Origin: Asterochloris sp. CNOR1
Lineage: Eukaryota > Chlorophyta > Trebouxiophyceae > Trebouxiales > Trebouxiaceae
DNA: 64,000 nt
Reading direction: 5' to 3'
NCBI GenBank assembly: GCA_963969365.1
Contig: OZ017762.1
Span: forward strand, 1,550,001 to 1,614,000
This document shows positions 50,001 to 59,600 of this stretch, piece by piece. Position 1 is the first letter of the stretch. Each line of letters starts with the position of its first letter. Position numbers and translations under genes: made by a program. The notes beneath the pieces were generated by a model. The model had not been told where the DNA came from. It was given only the letters and a program-made list of their open reading frames with translations, and ran no database searches.

Positions 50001-50789
50001 GTAATGTCCTTTGTCCTTGCTGCATGGACCCAAGGCAAGCTTACCAGATGGAGCGCTCCTCATTCTCTGGTGTGTCCACAGGCAGTGTGAACTTGTAGAA
50101 CGGCCTCAGCTGGCGAAACATCAGCACCTGGCACCCGCCAGCGACTGCCAGGACTGGAACGCGTGGCTGCTGTGAGTCTGGGTAAAAGCTGGCAGCTGCA
50201 CTTGGCAGCGTGGGCAGCTGCAGCTCAGCTGCCATCTGAATGCCCTTGTAAACCTGCAAGCAGACCAGGCTTGCTCACACATGGCGATGTCGACAGCTAC
50301 ACCTCGGCAACAGCCTGAACCTCTGTGCACACCTGCAGGCAGCCAGGCAGGTTGGAAGCAGCAAAAGTCTGTGCTGCTGAAATGATGTGCTGTGCCATGC
50401 CAACTTGCAGAAGCTGTTGCTGACTGACCATCGGCTGGGCAAACAGGCAGTGGACAGTACGTAGAGATGCAGCAGACAGTGCCACCAGTGACTATATGTG
50501 CCATGGCCCAGCATACCTTCAGCTGCTGGCTCAGGTCTGCCACTGCAAGGCGCCAGTCGCCATCGCCATACAGGTTGCAGGTCTGCATATGCCCTGTGAA
50601 GGCATTGAGGCCTGCCACAGGATCGAAGTGAGCATTCAGCCATGTCTGGGACTGGGCAGGATCAGCGGCAGTGCTGCCAGCTAGCTGTGCCTGTGCTGTG
50701 GCTTCCTGCTTTGGCCGCTGTAGGTCTGTTTCCTCTTCGGGTACGCTAGAAGGCTGCTTCTTGAGCAGACCTCCCAGCTTGCCCAGCAT
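44001..50789 (-). CDS. BBS1: Bardet-Biedl syndrome 1 protein (BBS1), BBSome subunit
   Basis: Subunit of the BBSome, the coat that moves membrane proteins in and out of cilia with IFT trains. Eleven exons join in phase to 614 residues, close to the usual about 600: 50517..50789, 50045..50253, 49372..49591, 48825..48951, 48435..48532, 47822..48014, 46957..47082, 45760..45887, 45068..45181, 44466..44594, 44001..44228. The N-terminal beta-propeller shows WLNAHFDPVAGLNAF, LYGDGDWRLAVADL, FRQLRPFYKFTLP, EDAVGCLLLGTEDGRLLVLDP, HLIAIATRNNKVVLMKNGEG and SLVVGCLNSSLHSYSLKGK, all in family order. The C-terminal part has the coiled region (EREKANAVEMHNTFQQELMK) and the GAE-like domain (LQMHAAVAGLGPAFKIKLML). 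It starts 267 bp from a divergent plus-strand gene. Several introns carry arrays of exon-edge copies. Confidence 0.95.
46460..46960 (-). repeat. Decayed copies of a BBS1 exon end and its intron start
   Basis: The end of exon 46957..47082 (TTKMPSPVGAMVFGRYGREE...) with its donor and about 50 bp of intron recurs at about 46735..46860, reading TTKVFLPVGACWLFWVRGAR and followed by a matching gtgtgcctgctg. Shorter copies lie at about 46600..46660 and 46460..46490. Decay grows with distance from the exon. Confidence 0.8.
48015..48380 (-). repeat. Array of exon-start copies upstream of a BBS1 propeller exon
   Basis: Immediately upstream of exon 47822..48014, at least three and probably four further copies of its first about 90 bases lie head to tail, at about 48015..48110, 48111..48200, 48205..48303 and (weak) 48305..48380. 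Each ends in or near ctgcag. The copy near 48303 stays open and reads LLSTVSALVVRCVKSSLHSF; the real exon reads LVCTARSLVVGCLNSSLHSY. Confidence 0.9.
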
Positions 50790-51056
50790 GAAACCGGATC
50801 AGCATACAGCGCCAGTGACCAATAGTCTCAGCATTGACATGCAAAGGGTTGCAGCTGCCCTCAGAGATGTGAGTTTGACCAACTAAATCATATCCATTTC
50901 AATCTTCAGCAGTAAAGCTTGGCACAGTTCGCAGCTAAATGTGACGTGAGTCAATGGCCTGGAGGAATTTAGGCTTCGTTGAAGGAACTTTCAGCTAACC
51001 GCCAAATTGCCGGTTTGATCTTGGCCGGCTAAGAAGTCTGCAAAGGTGGGGACAAC

Positions 51057-53180
51057 ATGTATCAAACAAATCACTGGAGGAACATCGACTGGTCATTAGA
51101 GGAAGATCGATTGCAGCATTCATTGATGCAGATGGAAGAGCAGGGGGGGCTGGCTTTTGTGGAAGGCCGCTGCAATAAAGCATTCGCTGAAGGCTTCAGA
51201 GTGGTCTTGGACTTATCACATGATGCCACAGGCAGAGACATCAAAGGTAAGGCCAGCTGTTGAGCGCCTGACCCCACGTTCGTACCACTGCTTATAAACA
51301 CGCTGCTGCTTGCAGAGGCATTCCATCACTGGCTGGTCCAACAGCCCAACAGCTCAGATTACCGGCTTGCCGAGGGGATGCCCTCTGTTATACGCAATGG
51401 CAGGCCCTTCGCTTTGACGTCCCTGGACATGCCTATCTTCTGTAGGCACTTGGCAATCTCATGCTTGCTGTTGTGCCCAGCTGAACTGTGTGGCCGACTT
51501 GCTCCCGCGCAAAGCAGCCCACTTGCTGCAGATCCGAGCAAAGAGGTTGATGTTGCCATTGAGTTGGTGGCAGAAGGCTCACTGGCAGAAGGCCAGCACG
51601 ATATGCAGGTGAGCCCCTCAGGGTTGCTGCTTGTATCAATTTGCATACCCATAGCAAGGAGCCGTCATGTGCTTCCGTTGACCGGCCGCATGCTGGCGAC
51701 CTGTGGCAATCTGCTGCAAGAAGCCTTTGATGTGCTTCCCCATGGCCAGCATTAAAGTGGCTTCCTGTGCCAACACAGTGGACACAAAAATGATTGGCCC
51801 TTGCCTGCTCTGTCATGAGCAGCCCTGACATGCGTGCAGCTGGTGTCCAGGACTGGCTGTGACTGCTAGCCTTGTGGCGTTTGTGAGCCTTCCCAGCACA
51901 AGGGCAGACCTAGATCGGTCCTGTACGTGTATTCACTCGGACCCAGACAATGAACCCTGGCCTGCCTCCTGCAGGTGGCGCAGCTGGGCAGTGCCCCAGC
52001 TGAGGAAGCGGCGCCTCAGGCGCAGCTGCCAGCTTTTGGTGAGGCCCGCTCAGCACGATTCCTGTGACGCAAACCACACGCACAGAAAGCAGGCCTGACA
52101 ATGCACCCGCATCGCGAGTCTGAGGTGCCTTGCTAGCACAGCTGCTGGGCAGCGGCTGGATGGAGGGCCAAGGGCAGCGGCTATCTGGGCTGCTTCTGAG
52201 CTGCTGCCCTGGGGCTGTGCCCACTCCAGAACCACAAGCAACCCTGACGATGTGCCCGCACATGGTACCGGCTGACGTTGCATCTTCAGGGGCAGCAAAC
52301 CTGACAGTTCAACCTAAGTCGCAAGTGGCTCTCCCCTAAGGGGTGGGATGTGTGATGCAACCCACACAGAGAGCAGGCTGATTTCTCCCTCGTACAGACA
52401 AAACCAGTGACAATGCAATGTGTGCCGCAGGGGGCTCTCCCAGCAGGAGCGAGAAGGTGGGGAGCACAGGGACGCCGCCCAAGGGTCCAGAGCGTCTGTG
52501 TCAAAGGCGCCGCCGAGCGCCTGATGCATCTCAGCAGCAGCAGCATGCCAGTGCCAGCCAGGTAGGTCCATCTGTAGTGTTGGCCTGCAGCAGCAGCACT
52601 GTTACAGCAGCATACAGTGCCTTTAAACCTGAAGGTGACCAGGGGGAACATGCCTCTGCTGGCTGGCCTGGTGCAGGGTAACAAGAGGCACAGCAACAGT
52701 TGTGCTGTGACTTGCACACCTGCAGCATTGCACACCCTCTGCGCTTGAAGGTCACACTGGAAAGTTAACCTTCACCGGCTGCCCTTGTGCAGGGCAACAA
52801 GAGGCAGAGGTTGCAGCGGGTGGGGCAGCGGTGAGCAGCTGATGTGAGCCTGCTGAATGCTGCCTATATAGTCTCCCCCGCCCCCCCAACAAAAACTCGT
52901 CATGAAAGATTGAAAACAAGTGACCTGCAGGGTATGCTGGAGCGAACTGACAGGGCAGCTGGTGCTGCAGCAGCTCACAGCAGGGTACGCGTAAATCCTG
53001 ACATCCCTGCCACGGGCTTTCAGGTTGGTGCTTGCGCCTCATTCAAGCACTTGGTACATGCTGTTGAGGGCCTGCTGGCTTCTCATGTGCTCCCATGTAT
53101 GCCGCAAGTCATTCACAGCAGCTGAAATGTGCCTGCAGGAGGAGCTGCCTAAAGTAAAGCCGCGTCGCGCGCGGAGGTAA
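51057..53180 (+). CDS. Unrecognised protein, probably nuclear, multi-exon
   Basis: No family recognised. Exons 51057..51246 (starts MYQTNHWRNIDWSLEEDRL) and 51316..51608 (FHHWLVQQPNSSDYRLAEG, PFALTSLDMPIFCRHL) join in phase. 51975..52038 follows in phase. A Ser/Gln-rich stretch around 52431..52560 contains QRRRRAP. 52793..52830 reads GNKRQRLQRVGQR and looks like a nuclear localisation signal. About 52929..52982 continues with ELTGQLVLQQLTAG. A likely end is EELPKVKPRRARR before the TAA at 53178..53180, although gtaagc overlaps that stop and could be a donor. Phases from 52039 onward are not fully closed, so the 3' half is a sketch. It is divergent from BBS1 with 267 bp between the two start codons. 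Confidence 0.5.
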
Positions 53181-53820
53181 GCACAAGACAAACATCCCTG
53201 ACAGCCACTCTGCAGGATAGTCTGCTTTAGATTTCATGAAGTAGGGTCTTGCCTGCAGAACCACAGATCTCCATCTCGTGCATGGCGTGCCCAAAGGCAG
53301 CCAACGAGGAGCAGGCAGAGGCCTCGAGAACGCCCGTGTTCAAAGCTGAATTGGACAAGGTGGGCCTTGCTCACAGCCAGCCTGGAGTGGGACAGCTTGT
53401 GCTTTTGCCAGCACGCTGACCGTATTTTGGCCCCTCAATGAGGGCCATTCAATGTGCTGCTGACATGCTGCTGCCCATGCAGCTGTGCGCCTTTGTATCA
53501 GTTGTGGGCAACCTGGTGCACTGCAGAATTACAGAATTTACCAAAATGTAGGCTTGTCAGCACACCTGGTGACACCAGAAGTTATGTGAACTTAAAAGTG
53601 CCACATGCCTGAGTCCTCAAAAGTCATGCACATCAGCACGACAAGGAGGGTTTGAACAAGATATGTACCAGAGGACAGCAACAATGTACACACTGCTTGC
53701 AATGTGAAGCAGCACACCTGTGCACAGGGTTAGGTGAAGCTATACTATAGATGTAGCTACAGTACAAAACTGACACCACTGCGGACACATTTCAACCTCA
53801 CACTGCAAACTTCTCACCAC
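53181..53820. other. Interval between convergent genes
   Basis: About 640 bp between the likely end of the unknown plus-strand gene and the guanylate kinase stop. A possible extra exon of the former lies at about 53262..53360 (Arg/Ser-rich in one frame) but is not convincing. Otherwise it seems to be 3' UTR sequence. Confidence 0.4.
53529..53533 (-). terminator. Candidate TGTAA polyadenylation signal for guanylate kinase
   Basis: TGTAA on the minus strand about 290 bases past the guanylate kinase stop. TGTAA is the usual chlorophyte poly(A) signal; a chance match is possible. Confidence 0.4.
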
Positions 53821-55799
53821 TCAGAGGCGGTTTTTGCGTACACGACACTTCTCAGCATCTATGATGGCTGCCAGCTGTGCAACTGTCTGTTCCAGCTTGC
53901 CATCCCTGTTGACCACGACTGCAGCAGAGACAAGGGAGACTTGTCTTGCGAGTCAATACAGTGTTTGTTGGGCCACCCCATCGGTGACTGCAAGCTCTGG
54001 CAGTATCATGCAGACAGCTGCAGCTCCTTTGCGAGCAGATCAGAAACACAATTGCGGGCAGCGTCAAGGTAAAGCATCTGCATGCGGCATGATGCAGGCC
54101 TCACCATAATCAAATTCATGAGTGCGGGCCAGTTCGTCTCTGGCCGTTTGCACTCGGGTCAGCAGGGTTTCCTGCAATCATGTCTGCCAATGAGACTCAC
54201 ACCAGCATTTAAGCACGCAGAGGCCATATTTGAAGCCCATTGCAGCACTTTTCAGCCATGGAAAGGCATCAACAACAATAGCAATGCTAAAGCATGTAGA
54301 GCACGCTGCTCTCATTGCACCTGCCAAGCAGTCCATAAGGAGGCCCTAGCTCTTGAGGTTGCAAAAAGCATTGCCAGAGCCTGCCAAGGCAGACATGCTC
54401 TCACCGGACTCTCAGTTTTCCTTGCGACTAGGCGGTGCCCAAGCTGATGCTCGGACTCAGCCACCTGCAAATAGGCACAGTGGTAGTGACGACAGAGAGC
54501 AGTGGCTGGCTGAAGAGGCTTCAGGGCGCCCAGGCTCTGAACTCAGCCAAGCCCCGCTCCTGCCAGGCCAGTGGGCAGACATGGATAGATGGGGGTTTTT
54601 GGCCCCATGCTCTGACTGTTTCAGCTGCTCAAGGAACTGGTGATAAGCAACAAGGGGTGCAGCCAACCGCATATGCCCTGTGGCTGTCTGAAGGCAGGCA
54701 GCAAGCAGCCAGCTTCGCCACAAGGCAGGCTGCGGCTGGCGCTGCCCAGTCAGAAGCCAGTCAACAACACGCCTTACCAGGAAGATTGTGACAGCTGCAG
54801 GCATCAGCTTTCGGACAGTGGCTGCCCCTTGCACATCGATGCGCAGCACCACGTCAGTTCCTCGCTGCAAGGCGGTGGTGACCTGCTGCTTGGGGATGCC
54901 CTTGTACTCCCCATACACGGTGGCGTGCTCCAGCAGCTGACCCTGGTCGATCCAGGACTCAAACTCCCCCCTGCTAACAAAGATATAGTCGACGCCATGC
55001 ACCTCGCCCCTCCGCTTGGCTCTGTAGAGCACTGAGAACACAACCCTTCAGAGGGGGAATCTCACTGACAGCTCCCTGTCAGCCTTCCAGAGGTGCGGCT
55101 GTTGCTGCCTGCATATTGAGCACTATTCGGCACCCAGCCACAGCCTTATGTGCAACAGCTGCTGTCTTAGCAATAAGATTGACCTTGGGTGTAAGCTGCC
55201 TGCAGGACTCCTCAGCAGACCATGCTTGCATACAGCAAACTGGTGATACAGTAGGCACTGGCCACAGCAGAAGCAACACAAGGCATGTGCCGGCGCACAT
55301 CAAGCAGAAGCGTTGCCTGCTCTACCCCATGTGGAGGTGGCCAGGACTACCAATCTTTGAGCTCATTGTAGCCCACGGCAAACAGGACACGACAAGCAGA
55401 ACACAACAGGTGGAACACAGTGCCCATCTGGCCGCCAGCCTGCCTTTCGTCACCTGGAGGTGGCTGTGACCACAAAGTGCAGGTCTGGCCGCACTGACTG
55501 CAGCCTCTTGATCACAGCGTCCTTGCCAACGCCACTGGGGCCGCTGATGACAGCCAGCACAGACTGCTGTGCAGGCACCTACATTGCAAAAGAGACCTGA
55601 GGAAGGCCACTTGTGAGAGCAGAGCGACGCACGATCGCTGCCTTTCAGTAGGTACAAATCGGTCCGAGACGGACTCCAGAGCGAAGCAGGACTGGACCAA
55701 CTTGAAGTTGTAAATACATGCCACCTCGTGGGGCTGCCTTACTGTGGGTGCAGTGGACAAGTTCCGGAGCACCTCTTGAAGGGCGCTGCTGCCAGCCAT
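53821..55799 (-). CDS. GMK: Guanylate kinase (GMP kinase), plant type
   Basis: Phosphorylates GMP/dGMP to GDP/dGDP with ATP. Six exons join in phase to 245 residues: 55656..55799, 55454..55578, 54778..55021, 54405..54464, 54105..54171, 53821..53918. The P-loop [15 protein letters not shown] follows a 58-residue N-terminal part. Then come the GMP-binding region ([34 protein letters not shown]), the core strand [18 protein letters not shown], the lid ([20 protein letters not shown]) and the end [20 protein letters not shown]. In phase [10 protein letters not shown] and the GVGKD form of the P-loop match plant enzymes, including plastid or mitochondrial ones. The frame stays open upstream of the chosen ATG after a good acceptor, so a longer N terminus, possibly a transit peptide encoded around 55800..56330, cannot be excluded. 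Confidence 0.93.
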
Positions 55800-56621
55800 G
55801 TCGCTGTCTGAGGGCGCTGCTCGCAGGGGTGCCTCCTGCAGGACACACAGGCCAGGTGAGCCACCCTGTGCCAGGCTTGGGACTGCAGGTGCAGCTCCTG
55901 TGCACTCTTAGGCAATGCTGAGAGAGAGTCAGCTGGTCTGCATACATTGCCCTGCCCTTGTCACATGGTGAAGGCCAAATCTTGTATCTCAGGGTCCAGC
56001 AGGGGTCTCAGATAAGCAGGGTTGCGCCCCACGAGAGGCAGCCCCAGAACGGTGCAGCGGTGAGTCATGCATACAACACTACTTGGAGGCCTATGCATTG
56101 TCACCTGCAGGGCTGAGTGCTGCGCTTGGCAGCAGGTCTGTCTGCTCCTCTGGAGCTGAAAGCTGCGCTGGGGGATGTGCTGCTGCAACCTGGCGAGCCA
56201 CATGCCAATCTGAGGCTGTGCATGAAAGCTGAGATTGCACAGCCTGGAACATGTGTGCTGGCCGACAAGAGCTGCCTGTTCCCATGCACAGATGGGCATT
56301 GCCAGGGGCATCAACGTGGGCACCACACAATCCTGCCGGACGCTACAAGAGTTGGCAAACTGGGTGTATGGTTGTTGCTATGTCAGCCAGCTGGAGCCTC
56401 AGGTTGATCAGGAGGCAACTGACTGGTCAACAGGTCAACCTGTTTACTCCCGAACCCAAGCCAGCTGTTCCTTGACAGCATTGGCGATCGTAGGCGCCAC
56501 ACAGCTGCCAGCGCTTTCTGGCGAGGACATGGGTGTTGGTGTGCGGCCCAGGCACTGCTGAACCCACCAGCGGAACGAGCTACAGTCTATCTGCCAATCC
56601 CCAGATATCCGAAGATTCAAC
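55800..56621. promoter_or_regulatory. Divergent intergenic region between guanylate kinase and CEP76
   Basis: About 820 bp between the two start codons. It must hold both promoters and may hold an upstream exon of guanylate kinase. A minus-strand open stretch ending at 55961 (GLPLVGRNPAYLRPLLDP) looks partly coding-like, but I cannot attach it to a gene. No defended promoter motif. Confidence 0.4.
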
Positions 56622-59600
56622 ATGAGCAATGGCAGCTCTGCTGGAGATAACAGCACAGGCATTCCACCAGAGAAGCTGTCAGAGCTCAGGCAAGGGCGCT
56701 AGCTGCATGCTGGCTTTGCATGGGTGCCCTATATGGCAGCAGCTGCGTTTTCAGACACAGTTATCCCACGTGCCACCTCTGGCTGCCTGTGAGTCATGTC
56801 TTGTCTACCACGTCTACTGGCTACCATATGATGCCTGCCTGCCGTCTGGCATGCATAGTGCTGAGACAGCCTCACAGCAACAAGAGATGGGCAGTGCCAC
56901 AGTGGTGGCGGTGCAGGTTTGGTGGGGGACAGCATGGTGCTGCCTGCATGCTGTCCCCAAGTGACTTCTGCAGCTGACATGCAGCATGGCCTCCCATATA
57001 GTCACTGCCATCTTGTGTTCAGGACGTGCAGGCCAAAGCCGACTCACAGCCATGCCCTGTTACCAGGTCTCTGCTTTGAATCTGGAGCACTGCAGGCAGG
57101 TAGACAACAAGCGGCTGAACCGTCTGGGAGTAAGTGTCCAGCCTATGCCTCTACTTGGGACCTGAAAGCAACGCACAGTCCTGCGCCTTTCTGCTGTGCA
57201 GGAAGGCAGTCAAGGAGCAGCTGAACACGCTGGGAGTGAACACCCAGATCAAGGCTTTGATCAAGGAGGGGAAGCAGGGCGCGCAGAAGGGGCCCTCTGG
57301 CAAGGGGTCTGGCTTCACCAAGGAGCAGGCTATAGAGGAGCTCAAGGTGTGTGCCTGCATGGGGCTCGCATGTGTCGCTTGCAGCTTAGCTTCACTAAGG
57401 AGCAGGCTGGCTTCACTAAGGGGCAGGCTAATGAGGCTGGCTTCACCAAGGAGCAGGCTATCGAGTAGCTCAAAGTGTGTGCCTGCATGGGGGTTGCACC
57501 TGCCATTTGCAGCTATGTAATGCTTCCCAGGCTGCAGTTAGGACCAGACCATGGAGGAATGCAAGGTGTGCGCCTACATGCAGTTTCCTGATGCAATCAT
57601 GAATTGCACAGTGCTGTCCAGCCTTCATCAGGGATCTCAGGGTGTGTGCATCCACGCAGTTTAAGCATGCAGTCCAAGCATGCTGTCTTGAGCCACACAC
57701 TGCTGTCCAGGCCTGACCAAGAGCGGGCCCAGTGAGGACCTGAAGGTGCTGGCTTGCTGTGAGGGATTCACGACCTGTGCTGGGTAATGCAGTGCTATTC
57801 ATGCATGTGTTGACAAACAAAACAAGCTCAGACTGCTTGCTGTGGGTGTGACGGGGCCGTTACAGGTCATGCTTGTCTAGACGCAACACTGCAGCACAGT
57901 CAGTGCATTAGACAGGGCATGCCAGACAACAACGTCTGGATGGTCTGTAGGCAGCACCAGGCGGCCTCTGCAACCCACGCATGGCTGAATGAGGGAATGT
58001 CTGGGCTAAGCGACTGCAACAGAGCTGCTGGTTTGCTTGCCTCAGCTCTGCAGGAGGCTGTTGCACACGACACCGGCTCCTGTCCAAGCTGATCCTGACA
58101 GTCTCTGCTGCTGCAGGGGCATGGCATTACTGGTGAGCAGGTCAACTTGCTCAGCCATACATGGGGCCATGTCTGCTACTGCTGCAGGAGTGTGCTGTCT
58201 CTGGCATGGGTCTGCTCTAAGTCATCTTTCACTGTCCTGGTGGCTGAGGGAGACTGGCAGACGTGCACATCCCCAGCTGCTCGCATGTTCCCAGAGGCAA
58301 CATTGTGTTTGCAGGGGCGTGGCGTCATCGATGAGCTGGTCAAGTCGCTCAGCCACACAGGGCAGCACCTGACCGCTGGAAAGCACCAGGCAGGCCCCTT
58401 TGTGCAGAGGTGAGTGGCAGCTGGCCTCCCTGAAGGGGGGCACATTGCTTCTTGCATAAAGGCGCCTTTGAGCAGCCACGAAGCACAGCCATGAGTCTGT
58501 GTTTTACCTATGCTTCTGTCCAACGGTTAGACCCAGGCAGCTGACAAACTATGAAGCACTTGCACTGGGTCCTGATGGCACCACCCTTTACACATCATTA
58601 CAGACACATACACTATTTGGCCATCACTGCATCGGTCGCCAGAAAGCCAACTCATCCCTTGATGTGGCTGCAGTCGCAACAAGCGATACCTGCACGTGCG
58701 CCTCAGGGGGGGCAATCGCTTCCTGCGCTACAGCGGGCGCCAGCCGCCCCCAGGGGAGCAGCTGGTTTGCTGTGGGGAGCTGCTTGGACAGCGCTTCAGG
58801 TGAGCAACACCATGGTGGTACAGCCTTGACACCAGGCACTGCCTGCTGCATGGCAGACTTTTTTTGTTGGGGTGGAGAGCTGGTGGGCAGCAATCTAGGT
58901 CACCACACAGCAAAATGTTCATTGTCCAGCCAGAAATCACATTGGTACTGCTTGCATTTTGTAAAGTGAAGGCGTTATGCTGTTGGGCCGCTGGTCTGCG
59001 GTGGGGAGCTGGTGGGGCAGGTCAGGTGAGCACACAGCAAAAGATTTGCAGTCACAAAGTTACACAGGTACTGCTTGCTGCGTGGCACCTTCTAATGTGT
59101 GGTGGTTGTCTCAGGCAGGCCCGGAGTGACAGCTGGTGCACTGCTGGGAGCTGCTTGGGCAGCAAAGTGCAAACATGGCAGCGTCAGTTCCTGGGCACCC
59201 TTGACCCTGCACAGGCACTGCCATGGCCATCTTCACCGTCAGGCCAGGGTTGACAGCTTGGCTGTCGTGAAAAGCTGCCCAGGCAGTGTCTCAGATGAAC
59301 ACACAGACAATTTGTAGTGGTGCAGCTTCAACCCACACAAGCGCTGGCCCTGCTGTGTGGCAGATCCTGCTGTTTGGCCAGGTGTGTGCAGTGCTGTGGG
59401 GAACTGCTGAGGCTGTGTTACAAGTCAACATACACAGCATCCAGATCTGCTAGCACAGCTGTGGAGACAGGCGTGCACTGCCCTCTGCGGCACAGATGGG
59501 GGTCCTTGTGCAGCACACTGTGCAGTGCTCCAGGTGGCACACTGTGGGTGCCCCTGACTGCTGCCTGGGCATGCTAGAGGGTGCTGTGCCTGCTGGCGCA

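Noticed and set aside
52290-52324. Short in-frame exon candidate in the unknown gene at 51057
   Set aside because: It has a CAG acceptor and reads GAANLTVQPKSQ, but its end phase does not fit the next credible exon. Not included as secure.
55961-56326. Minus-strand open frame upstream of guanylate kinase
   Set aside because: Could be a transit-peptide exon, but it ends in a stop and no splice path to 55799 in phase was found. Left unannotated.
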